A stretch of DNA of 64,000 nt from Blastocatellia bacterium (GTDB lineage Bacteria; Acidobacteriota; Blastocatellia; Chloracidobacteriales; JADJPF01). The stretch lies in the NCBI GenBank assembly GCA_016713405.1, contig JADJPF010000009.1, forward strand, positions 92,669 to 156,668, read 5' to 3'. The position numbers were made by a program, and so were the translations under genes. Positions 36,204 through 45,260 of the stretch are shown here, in pieces (within the stretch, counting starts at the first letter, position 1; every line of letters starts with the position of its first letter). The notes under the pieces were generated by a model that worked only from the letters and a program-made list of their open reading frames with translations, did no database searches and was not told where the DNA came from.

Positions 36204-36800
36204 TTAAATATAACGTTTTAACTTTTCACGTAAGATTTGTATTCCTGTGCGAATACGGGTTTTTACTGTGCCTAGAGGCTCTTGTAATTGAGTAGCTATT
36301 TCGCTTTGGCTTAAACCAGCAAAATAAGCTAATTCTATTGCCATTCTTTGTTTATCGCTCATTTCTTATAAAGCATTAATCACAGCTTCACGGCGTTGAG
36401 CAGTCTAAAAATTTTCTTCAGGATCTAATGCACTATCTATAGATGAATCATTAAGATTATTATTATCAACTACATAAAGCGTGTTGCTAATACGATCTCT
36501 AGCACGACGACGATCTATAGCACGGCTTCTAGCAATCATTACTAGCCAAGCAACTACACTACCGCGGTTTTCCCTATATTGGCTAGCTTGTTGCCAAATT
36601 TGCCAAAAAACTTCTAAAGTAACTTCTTCTGCTTCTGTGCGACAATTAAGAACTTTTAATGCTAAAGAAAAAACTAACTTATTATAACGGTCATAGAAGT
36701 CTTGCAAAGCTATTTGATCTTGCTGTGCCATTCTTGCTATTAAGTCATAAGCAGTTGATTCTGGTATTTCTGGATTTAATAAAATACGTTTTGCTTCCAC
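36204..36800 (-). pseudogene. ECF-type RNA polymerase sigma factor with two in-frame stops
   Basis: The frame from GTG 36800 to TAA 36204-36206 is unshifted for 199 codons. It has region 2 (ALQDFYDRYNKLVFSLAL, TLEVFWQIWQQASQYRE, RSRAIDRRRARDRIS) and region 4 (QRMAIELAYFAGLSQSEI, then TVKTRIRTGIQILREKL), as in SigK-like ECF factors. Two stops interrupt it: TAG at 36405-36407 and TAA at 36366-36368, 13 codons apart in the linker and the first helix of region 4. Neither is a frameshift. They would be CAG/CAA by a single C-to-T change each. The anti-sigma gene is intact. Alternatives are real inactivation or base-calling error. Confidence 0.8.
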
Positions 36801-37069
36801 TATATATGTACGCGCTGAAAATCAATTTGGATTACTTACTTCTTAGGCAATTTGATTATAACAACCTTCTCTCAAGTTGCCAATTGCACTACAAATAAAA
36901 CTTACAATCAATAGAGATTTTAGAGCATTTTAGAACCTAAAGACGCAAATAGTTATAAGTTACACGATATGCTTCATAAATTAAAAAAAATGAAATAATA
37001 TTAAACAATAATATATTCTAACTAATTGTTTATCAATAAGTTATGAAATTTCATAAAAATATATATTTT

Positions 37070-37084
37070 TGGCACAAGAAATGC
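37070..37084 (+). promoter_or_regulatory. Sigma-54-like promoter
   Basis: TGGCAC-AAGAA-ATGC has the GG and GC pairs exactly 10 bases apart, as in -24/-12 promoters (TGGCAC-N5-TTGC). It lies about 72 bases before the secreted-protein start at 37156, leaving a leader of about 60 bases. The rest of the 355-base intergenic region (36801-37155) holds no ORF that I can support. A similar element precedes the paralogue at 44114. Confidence 0.5.
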
Positions 37085-37155
37085 CCTAGTAGCAGGCACA
37101 AAAAAGTTAACACAAAAATAAGTTTTCTAATAGATTTTTTAAGGAGTGTCTTGCT

Positions 37156-37622
37156 ATGAAAAAAGTTTTCTACACCAAATAGGTTTTGCCACTTTAGGTG
37201 CTATTGCTTTATTATTCACCCTTTCCGTTGATGCTAATGCCCAAAATCGTAACTACAATCAACGCTATGATTATAATGATCGCTACAACAATAACTTCTA
37301 TTCTCCTGCATGGGAAAATGGCTATCGCTTAGGTTTTGGCGCAGGAAGCAATGATCGCAGTTATAGAAATTCTTTTGATGTAGATCGCAGTAAAACTTAT
37401 CGTGATGGTGATAGTGGTTATCGTCGTGAATTTGGCGATAAAGATGACTATAAACGCGCCTTTAGAGATGCCTTTGAAGATGGTTACAGAGATGGTTATA
37501 GTGGTCGTCGCTCTCAATTTGATCAAGTAAATTATCGTAATAATAATCGAAGAAATAGAAATAATTTTCCAAATAGTTGTCCTCCAGTTCAAAATAATAG
37601 ACGTGGTGGATGGCGTTATTAG
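37156..37622 (+). CDS. Secreted glycine/aromatic/charged-repeat protein A, 5' frameshift
   Basis: The ATG at 37156 has an AAGGAG site upstream. It reads MKK and, after one A is added to the 6-A run, SFLHQIGFATLGAIALLFTL ending SVDANA, a good signal peptide. The mature ~125 residues are Asn/Arg/Asp/Tyr-rich with aromatic-Gly spacing of four (NGYRLGFGAG, FEDGYRDGYSG) and a basic Asn/Arg-rich end. A paralogue with more of these repeats lies at 44114. The GxxxG with Tyr or Phe spacing resembles surface glycine-zipper helices. Function unknown; probably stress- or nitrogen-related only if the sigma-54-like promoter is real. Confidence 0.75.
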
Positions 37623-37652
37623 TTAATTGGATTAGTTAACTTTAAGTAAATT

Positions 37653-37682
37653 AAGAGGTTAGAAAAATTTTTCTAACCTCTT
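37653..37682. terminator. Perfect 30-bp palindromic bidirectional terminator
   Basis: The arms 37653-37667 and 37668-37682 are perfect complements with AAAAA/TTTTT in the centre and T-rich flanks on both sides. It separates the convergent secreted-protein and amidohydrolase genes. Confidence 0.85.
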
Positions 37683-37688
37683 TTCTTT

Positions 37689-38590
37689 TTATTGCCACAA
37701 ATTTAGAGCGTTTTTATATAACCATTTTTCCATAACATCTGGTTTGATTGGTAAAGCTTGAAATTCTGTTGTTATTTCTACCAATGGCCTACCTAGTAAA
37801 AATGCCCCTGTACCAAAAAGCACCTGATCTTGAATAATGCTATTGGCAAAAGTAAATAATGGTTCTCAACCTGTGCCTGCTTGAGTTAGATACTTAGGAC
37901 GATGTGCAGCTAATTCTAAATAAACATTTTGGTGTTTACGTGCTAAGAGGATGCTTCCAAAATCCAAGGATACCCACCATGACTAAGAATTAATTTTAGC
38001 TCTGGAAAATCACAAGCTACATTGTCAAAATGTCGTGGATGAGCTAACTCGTTGTGACGCATTTCTGTCCAATTGGCTGAAGCATGTACACTAACAGGAA
38101 TGTCTAACTCTACACATTTAGCATAAAAAGGATAATAACGCCGATCATCTGGCGGAAGCCCAATCATAAAGGGTCTTAAGCTTAGACCCTTGAAATTTTC
38201 CTCTTTTACAAGTCTATCAACTTCTTTTACTGCTCGCATTCCTTGAAAAATATCTGCACCAGCAAACGCAATAAATCGACTAGGGGCTTCATGTAAAATT
38301 TCCGAAATTAAATAATTAGGTGAAAATGTTTTTCCTGTGCTGGTAAGCTCATCAAACCCAGTAATTAAAGATTTATTGATTCCAGCTTTATCCATTAATT
38401 TTACATATTGTGCGACTGATAAGCCTTGGTGAAATTTATCAATAAATCTTTCAACAGATTCTTCTGTAGCAGTTTCATGATAGAAAATTCGTAAATATCC
38501 TAGCATTTGACTAGGAAAATTGTCTCTTGCATGCGCAAGAAATTTTGGCGTTGGGACAAGAGGTGCCCACATATCAATAATTTGAGACAT
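37689..38590 (-). CDS. Amidohydrolase-family protein (PF04909 type), frameshift and in-frame TGA
   Basis: The N-terminal 215 residues show the decarboxylase-like amidohydrolase pattern: SQIIDMWAPLVPTP, FAGADIFQGMRAV, GLSLRPFM, IPVSVHAS and LKLILSHGGYPWILEA with the metal His in SHGG. A one-base insertion near 37951 closes the frame; the next frame goes on with LLARKHQNVYLELAAHRP and ends KWLYKNALNLWQ at 37689. Within it TGA at 37866-37868 stands where Trp (GTGWEPL) is expected. In family terms it may act on a ring carboxyl or lactone. It lies 24 bases after TetR and is probably controlled by it. Confidence 0.82.
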
Positions 38591-38614
38591 TTTAGCTCCT
38601 TATAAAAAGTAAAT

Positions 38615-39193
38615 TTAATAAGCTATTGATTTCCAAGCTGCTTCTGCAAGTAATTCGCTAGCTAGCTCAAGGCTAGTTTTTACCCTGCCTGCTAGCCAAT
38701 GACGGGAAAATTCTTGGCTCGGGCCAATTAAAATTGATAAATAAACATCCATTGGTAAGTCTTTGATTTTAGAAGCTTTAATATGAGGTTTTAACCACTT
38801 TGATAAGGCTTGAAATGAATCTTTGTTCATTGTTTTTAGGGTAGCTTTTTGGTTGCCAATGAATTCAGCTTGTCGAGTATGGAAAATATAGCGTGCTAAA
38901 TCAGCATTTTTGCTAATCCATTGTAAGTGGTATTTGACTAGAGCTTTAATACCTAATTCTGCATCTTTGTATTCTTCTAATTCCTTTATTAAACCAGTTT
39001 GATAGCTTTGTAGCCCTTCAATATAGAGACTTGCTGCAAGTTGCTCTTTACCTCCAAAATGATGGTAAATACTACCAGTACTAGCTTGAGAGCGAGCGCG
39101 AATTTCCTCAATTGTAGTTGCTTGAAAACCTATTTGGTTAAAACACTCTAATGCAGCTTTTAAGATACTTTCGCGGGTAGATGGTTTATTCAT
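38615..39193 (-). CDS. TetR-family transcriptional regulator
   Basis: The 192-residue protein has the TetR helix-turn-helix: TRESILKAALECFNQIGFQA, TTIEEIRARSQASTGSIYHHFGGKEQL. The C-terminal part is the all-helical ligand pocket and dimer domain. It is cotranscribed with the amidohydrolase, so it may sense that enzyme's substrate. The promoter region is described separately. The ATG follows the predicted transcription start by only a few bases and has no ribosome site. Confidence 0.93.
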   Translation of the reverse strand: MNKPSTRESILKAALECFNQIGFQATTIEEIRARSQASTGSIYHHFGGKEQLAASLYIEGLQSYQTGLIKELEEYKDAELGIKALVKYHLQWISKNADLARYIFHTRQAEFIGNQKATLKTMNKDSFQALSKWLKPHIKASKIKDLPMDVYLSILIGPSQEFSRHWLAGRVKTSLELASELLAEAAWKSIAY

Positions 39194-39197
39194 AGTA

Positions 39198-39231
39198 CTA
39201 GAATAATATTCTAAAATAATATTCTAGTCAA
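39198..39231 (-). promoter_or_regulatory. Promoter and probable autorepression operator of the TetR gene
   Basis: On the minus strand TTGACT (39226-39231) and TATTAT (39203-39208) are 17 bases apart, a good sigma-70-like promoter. The repeat AATAATATTCTA occurs twice (39202-39213 and 39215-39226), 13 bases apart, and one copy forms the palindrome TAGAATAATATTCTA (39199-39213). The repeats overlap the -10 and spacer, as for a TetR operator. The predicted start is only about 4 bases from the ATG, so the mRNA would be nearly leaderless. Confidence 0.6.
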
Positions 39232-39325
39232 TTAGAAGTCTTATAATGTTTTTTAATAATTTAAGTAGATTGATTAAAAAGTTTGTAATTACTTGTGTTG
39301 TAAAGGAAATCGGCAAATAATTAGA

Positions 39326-42300
39326 TTACTCTAACGTAAGTATAAAAGCGTCAGAAATTCTATTTTCAACCATAACTTGGATTAAGTTATCTCCTGATTG
39401 TAAGTTTAACTTACGTTTACTGCCTTTTAGGGTGAGAGAAAAATTAGATTGACTAATAATTTGTTGACTTACATCTTGGTCATTAATAATAACTTGTGCG
39501 CCGTTTATGCCATAGTCACGACCTTGAATAAATAGCATTTGTTTGTCAAAAACTGCATCAACAATAAATACTCCATCTATGATGATGTTAAAAGAAGTTG
39601 TAGCAAAGCGATTATCTGAAGTAGTAACTTGTACAACCACATTGCTAAAAGCAGGTGAAAATAGATTTGGCATTAAAATTATAGTTCCTGTTCCATCTCC
39701 ATTATCAATTAGATTTACAAAATCTGGAGCAGTTAGCAAAGATAAAGTTAAATTTTCATCTCCTTCAGGGTCAAAAGATGTTACAGGGATTTCTATAACA
39801 TCAATTGGGCCTATTATTTGGTCATCGATTTGATCAATTATTGGGTTTTCTTTAGCTCTAGGCACAACATTAATAGTTAAGCCAACTGTGCTGCTTAATC
39901 CAAAATGTCAGTTGCTGTTACAGCACAAACATTTAACCCAAGATCCTCAATTGTTGGAGCAATAGTTAAATCTGTACCTTCTGCTATTACAAACTGATTT
40001 TTATCACAAACAACATCAATTATTACTTCATCATTTTCTGGGTCATTTACTAGTAAAGAAACAATCACTGTATTATCTACTGCTACAGTTTGTTCAGGGA
40101 TTGGTTGAATTATTGGAGGGTTATTAGGTTGTACTATTAGAGTAAAATAATCACGATTAAATAGAGGTTGTCTTCCTCCAGTTCCGCTTTGGGCTAAATC
40201 AGTTCCTTGAACAGCAATGCGAAAGATTGCTGGATTTGGCCCGGTTTGTGAAAAAAGGGAAGTATCAATAGTTAAAACTCCTTGACCTTCAATAGTATCA
40301 ATAGTTACAAAGCGTGGAGGTTGTTGACCTGTTGGAGTTGGTACTAAGCTAAATGTAACGGGATCCCCCTCAATATCATCACCAATAACAGGGATAGTTA
40401 CAATTTCGCCTGCTGTAACAAATTGTTTTTTTCCCTTTCCAAACTCAGCATTTAAGTCTTTTCGGTCAATTATTATTCTAGGCGCATGATTTAATATTCT
40501 TGTGTTGTTGGCATCAATCCAAATACTTCCATTTACAGAAACATGCAAAACATCTGCTGCGCCATTAAAAAAATCTGAATTAGTAAACCAACCAGAAACA
40601 CAACCTATAAAAGTATCTGCTCCAGCAATAAAAGGGTCACTGCCCCCATATTGTGGGCTTCGCTGCGGTCTAACAGTTCTCATTGTTCCAGCCGTAGCAT
40701 TACCAACTAAGTAAATTGATGAACGAAAATTTCCTTGATTTAATTGGCTACCTGTTACAACTAAATCAGAAAACCCATCAGCATTAAAGTCTCCAGCAGC
40801 CATTAAAAAATTAGCTCCACCAAAAGCAAAACCTAAACCTGTTTGACCTCCTCGACCTGTAACTATTCCAGGGCCACCCAATCGATCTTCTAAAATTAGA
40901 CCTGGAAAACCATTAATTGTATCGTCAAAAAGCGGTATTGGTGGTTGAACTATGAAATTGCCTGGTTGCGAAGGTTGATTAATTAAAAGTGTTACAGAAG
41001 AAATTATTGAGTTACTAATTGCACTAGTTCGACTTGATGCTACAGCAAAGTCAGGGAAGCCATCTCCATTAAAATCTACTATTTGTGGTCGTCCATCTCC
41101 AAAGAAATCTGCTTGACCACCTGCAATAGAAATAGCAATGTTTGGAACAGCTATTAAACTAGTTAAAATAAAGCTTCCATCCATTTTACCAATCAAAACA
41201 GAAACTAAAGATTGATTGCCAGCAGAAACATTACCTTGGTTAATTACCATTAAATCAGGTATATCATCATCGTTAACATCTGATAACTGAGCAGACACAG
41301 GGATAAACCCGCCAGTTTCACGAAATTTTAGGTCTAAAAATAGATTTGTCCCGTCATTCATTGCTGTAACAGCTAAACTAGAGGCATAATCAATATAAAC
41401 CAAGTCGCTAGCACCATCTTGATTAAAATCTGCACTCATAATATTAGTTGGGCCAGTTGTAGCAACAAATTGACGAAAAAGTAAATCGTTTCCAAAATTG
41501 CCTACTCCATCATTAAGTAATACTATTAATTGACCAGTACTAGTATCATTATTGTTTCTAGCAATTACAGTGACAGCAATATTATTTAAGCCTATATTAG
41601 GGTCAAAAAAAGTAGTTAATGAAGTAGGACGCAAAAAACTGTCAGTAAACATATCTCCAATAACAATAGGAACTATTTGTTCTGCCCCATCGGTTGTAAT
41701 GTTATAGAGTAAGTAAATTATACCTAGATTTTGCTCCATTATTGCTAAATCATTATTACCACCAATACCATCAAAATCAGTTGCAGGAGAAATATTAGTA
41801 ACTACTTGTAGGAAAATAGGTAGTAAATTATTAGCTGAAGGTAAAAATAACACGCCACCTGTAGAAGTATTTGATGGAGTGCTTTCCGCAAGTACAATAT
41901 CGTCAGCCGCAATTTCTTCACCTAAAGGAATACCTTGACCAATAGCAATAGCAAATGGGTTAACTAAAGGAATACCATTAATATTGTTAAGTACCATACG
42001 GTTAGTAAATAAAGTGTTAATATCTCCTAAAAGTATTGTGATGCTTGCAGGAACGCTTGATCTTGCTTGTAAAATGGCTAAATCTGCTAAATCATCATTA
42101 TTAAAATTTATGGTTGTTACTGCAACGGGATTATCAACTGGAATTGGCCTAGGTGTTGTGTATCCACCATAGGATTTGCCTTAAATATAGTTACTCGATT
42201 AAGAGATTGACTTATAGAAATTATTTCAGGAAATCCATCAAAATTAAGGTCTTTAACAATTAAAGCTGTTGCACTACCAGCATTTGCTAAAGTAGTAAGA

Positions 42301-43195
42301 GGAATAAAATCTAATAGGTTATTTTCAAATATTTCTACACCAAAAGAAGTAGCTAAAAAATATCAAAGTCTCCATCTGAAGATGATCCTAAATCAGAAAT
42401 ATTAGCCATTTCTATTGCAATGGCTTTAGTTGTAACACTTTGACCAAGAGAGGTTTGACCAACAATTGAGCCACTAGCAATAAGATTTAAGTCTGCCACA
42501 CCATCTGGGTTAAAACCTCCTGTTATGCTAAAAAAAACTTCTATTTCTGCATTAGTTTCTCCTTGTTCAGCTACTGCAATATCAAGAATGTTATCTAAAT
42601 CTAAAATACCTGTAGAGGTTGAAATGATTTGGTTGCCAGTTTTTGTTCTTAACGCACCATTTGGAGCATTAGGATCGCCAAAGCGATCAAAACTTTTTGC
42701 ACCTCTAACAAAAAAAAGACCTGTCATTACTTCTATAAAACCATCTTCAGCAATAACTATGTCCGTTAATCTATCTCCTTCTAAATCAGTTAATTCCAGT
42801 GCAACAGGTCTGGAAATAGTATTAATAATACGGGGTAATTGAAAAGTGCCATCTCCAGCACCAAGAAAAATTAAAATGCAATTTTTATCTATATTATTAT
42901 TTATTAGTGTAGTTGCCTGAGCAGAAATAATATCGTTAAATCCATCGCCATTAATGTCACCAATGCCAACATCAATAGTATTTATTGTTGCTAAACCATT
43001 GGGTTGAAGACCACGAAGTTCATTAAAATTGCTATTAAGAAAGCCTGTATGAATGGACGCAGCTACTAAACCGACATTAAAAGGGGCGACAACAGGTTGT
43101 GTAGCTTGAAAATCAAAATCCTGTGCTGGTAAATCCCTAACAAATGCAAATAGACAAACTACTAGCCCTAGTAGTGTCCAAACTACAGCTTTCAT
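39326..43195 (-). CDS. Large secreted FG-GAP/VCBS-repeat protein with C-terminal cadherin-like modules, frameshifted
   Basis: Four segments in successive frames form one protein of about 1290 residues. It has a signal peptide (VVWTLLGLVVCLFAFVRDLPAQ), then many calcium-binding FG-GAP repeats (GDINGDGFNDIISA, DFNQDGASDLVYIDY, DVNDDDIPDLMVINQ, DFNGDGFPDFAVAS, DFNADGFSDLVVTG). Cadherin-like repeats follow (NNPPIIQPIPEQTVAVDN, VNDPENDEVIIDV). Breaks lie near 42358, 42175 and 39898; each junction reads on in sense in the next frame. The protein is probably exported to the cell surface and may bind ligands or partners through beta-propeller blades stabilised by calcium. It lies alone on the minus strand. 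Confidence 0.83.
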
Positions 43196-43321
43196 GCGTT
43201 ATATATTACCTTTCCGAAGAAGCTTAAAACAGGCAAGTTTAGAAAATAATCTGTCTTTATATCACTTTTATTTTAAGTAAGCTAGGCTTGTTTGAAAAAC
43301 TTATCAACTTAGTAAATTTTA

Positions 43322-43864
43322 CTAATTAATTTTTAATTCCTGCCATTGACCAGGTTCTAAATTGTCTAAATGCCAATCCCCAACAGCTTGACGAATTAAC
43401 CTTAAAGTTGGATAACCAACTGCGGCTGTCATCCGTCGCACTTGGCGGTTACGTCCTTCTCTAATAATTAGCTTTATCCAGCTAGTAGGAATGCTTTTAC
43501 GTTCACGAATTGGTGGAACACGCGGCCAAATATTTGGTGACTCAATCAAACTAACTTGAGCAGGTAGAGTTAACCCATCATTTAATCTTACTCCTTGGGC
43601 TAATTGTTTTAATGCTTCAGGATTAGGAAGCCCTTCTACTTGAACTAAATAAGTCTTTGGCATTTTATTTTTAGGATCTGTGATTAAATGCTGTAACTTA
43701 CCATCATTGGTAAGTAAAACAAGTCCTTCACTATCATAATCAAGCCGTCCAGCAGGGTAAATATTTGGTATTTTAATGTAATCGCTTAGTGTCATTCTTT
43801 GACCATTATCAGTAAATTGACATAATACTTGATACGGTTTATTAAGTAAAATTAATCTTCTCAT
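43322..43864 (-). CDS. rluE: 23S rRNA pseudouridine synthase RluE
   Basis: The 180-residue protein has the RsuA/RluE catalytic core with GRLDYDSEGL (catalytic Asp42), LLTNDGKLQHLITDP, KTYLVQVEG, and the closing PTSWIKLIIREGRNRQVRRM and AVGYPTLRLIR. There is no N-terminal S4 domain, as in RluE. It would convert a uridine in 23S rRNA helix 89 to pseudouridine. Monocistronic. The E. coli site assignment is by family only. Confidence 0.88.
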   Translation of the reverse strand: MRRLILLNKPYQVLCQFTDNGQRMTLSDYIKIPNIYPAGRLDYDSEGLVLLTNDGKLQHLITDPKNKMPKTYLVQVEGLPNPEALKQLAQGVRLNDGLTLPAQVSLIESPNIWPRVPPIRERKSIPTSWIKLIIREGRNRQVRRMTAAVGYPTLRLIRQAVGDWHLDNLEPGQWQELKIN

Positions 43865-44046
43865 ACGTAAATAGCAAATACTAAAAATTCTTTACACCAT
43901 ATGGTTAAAGACTCTTTCTAAATCAGTTTCCAACTTGTGAGCAAAAAAAATTTTGGTTCTTAGTAGGAAAATTAATAAAAGTATAAAGCTTTATTTCTCA
44001 AATAAATAAGAATTTTTGCAGAAAAATTTATCTATTTAGCAAGTTT

Positions 44047-44061
44047 TGGCATTGTAATTGT
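44047..44061 (+). promoter_or_regulatory. Sigma-54-like element of the second repeat gene
   Basis: TGGCAT-TGTAA-TTGT: the GG and GT pairs are 10 bases apart; the -12 GC of the consensus is GT here, so it is weaker than the copy at 37070. It lies 53 bases before the start at 44114. That both paralogues carry this spacing is the main support. Confidence 0.35.
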
Positions 44062-44113
44062 TATAGAGAAAGCCAACAAATACAAAATCTTTTAGCAACA
44101 GGAGATTAATCAT

Positions 44114-44896
44114 ATGTCAAGAAATTTCAATAAATTAACTACTTCTTTAGCAATTATTTTTAGTCTTATTTTCTTACAAGTTCCAACTTTTGCACAAAAT
44201 CCAAATATTAATAACCAACAACCAAATACTTCTGTAAATAATAGAAATTACTATGGCAGTTATGATAGAGATTATGACCGCGGCTATCGTGAAGGCTACA
44301 AATCTGGTTTTAGCGATGGAAAACGCGATGCTGAACGAGAAGTAAAAAATCTAACTAATAGAGATCTTTACTCAACAAACCGTAGTCGATCTGCTGCTGA
44401 GCAAGCTTATGCTAATGGTTTTTCCGCAGGTTATGAACAAGGTTATAACAAAGGATTTGACGAAACTTTAGCACAAGCTATACAAAAATGGCGCACTCGT
44501 GGTTATCAAGATGGCTATAATATAGGTGTAAAAGATGGTCGTCAGGCTTCAACTCGAAATCAAGCAGATGATTTCTTAAGACGCGCTCCTAGAGGTACTA
44601 ATAATTTACGTAATAAACTACAACGTGCTTACGAAGAAGGCTTTATTCAAGGGTACAAAGTAGGCTTTGATAAAGGCTTTCAAGAACAAAATAGAGGTTC
44701 ACAAAAAGAATTTGAAAGAGGTTATAGAGAAGGCTTTAAATTAGGCTTCCAAGATGGGCAAAGAGCTTCTAAATCTAATCGTAGAAATGAACAAGGAATT
44801 TACAACAGACGTAGCCAACAAGAAAATGATTATGAACGGGGCTACAGCAAAGGCTATAGTGAAGGTTTTGAACGTGGTTTTAGAAATACACGCTAG
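44114..44896 (+). CDS. Secreted glycine/aromatic/charged-repeat protein B
   Basis: The 260-residue protein has a signal peptide (LTTSLAIIFSLIFLQVPTFA). The mature part is built of blocks in which Gly recurs every fourth residue with Tyr/Phe beside it: RGYREGYKSGFSDGK, NGFSAGYEQGYNKGF, RGYQDGYNIGVKDGR, EGFIQGYKVGFDKGF, RGYREGFKLGFQDG and RGYSKGYSEGFERGF. Long helices of GxxxG spacing with charged faces would result. A paralogue lies at 37156. The ribosome site AGGAG is well placed and a terminator follows. The function is unknown; surface or envelope association is inferred. Confidence 0.82.
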   Translation: MSRNFNKLTTSLAIIFSLIFLQVPTFAQNPNINNQQPNTSVNNRNYYGSYDRDYDRGYREGYKSGFSDGKRDAEREVKNLTNRDLYSTNRSRSAAEQAYANGFSAGYEQGYNKGFDETLAQAIQKWRTRGYQDGYNIGVKDGRQASTRNQADDFLRRAPRGTNNLRNKLQRAYEEGFIQGYKVGFDKGFQEQNRGSQKEFERGYREGFKLGFQDGQRASKSNRRNEQGIYNRRSQQENDYERGYSKGYSEGFERGFRNTR

Positions 44897-44932
44897 AACT
44901 TAACTAGTTTGTTGCTAAAGGGATACAAAATT

Positions 44933-44960
44933 AAGACGGGTCAAATGCCCGTCTTTTTTG
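44933..44960 (+). terminator. Intrinsic terminator after repeat protein B
   Basis: AAGACGGG (44933-44940) pairs with CCCGTCTT (44948-44955) around TCAAATG and is followed by TTTTG-TTTTT. A strong rho-independent terminator. Confidence 0.92.
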
Positions 44961-45053
44961 TTTTTCTACCTATCAAAAGGCTATAGTTTTTATTTCCTAG
45001 TTGTTTCTTACTTATTGATAGAAAATCACTTAAGAGATAATCAGCACTCAAAT

Positions 45054-45082
45054 TTGATATAGAAAATTAATACTTTTATGGT
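45054..45082 (+). promoter_or_regulatory. Probable promoter of the DUF5916 gene
   Basis: TTGATA (45054-45059) and TATGGT (45077-45082) are 17 bases apart. This leaves a leader of about 170 bases before the start at 45261. The rest of the 364-base intergenic region after the terminator holds no ORF. Confidence 0.4.
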
Positions 45083-45260
45083 AAACTCTAAAAACACTCT
45101 GTCTTAATTATTAAAATATAAAAATATTAACTTAATAAATATGTCTTAGGTGGAATAAGAAAATTAAAATTATATTATACTTAGGAAACAATTTTTTTTT
45201 AGTAACGTTGTTTGTTATCCGCCAAAACATTTCTTTATTAATTAATGCTAGAGGCATTTA

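Noticed and set aside
36801..37069. Short plus-strand open frames in the region upstream of the sigma gene
   Set aside because: AT-rich, without ribosome sites, and one overlaps the sigma gene antisense; nothing supports translation.
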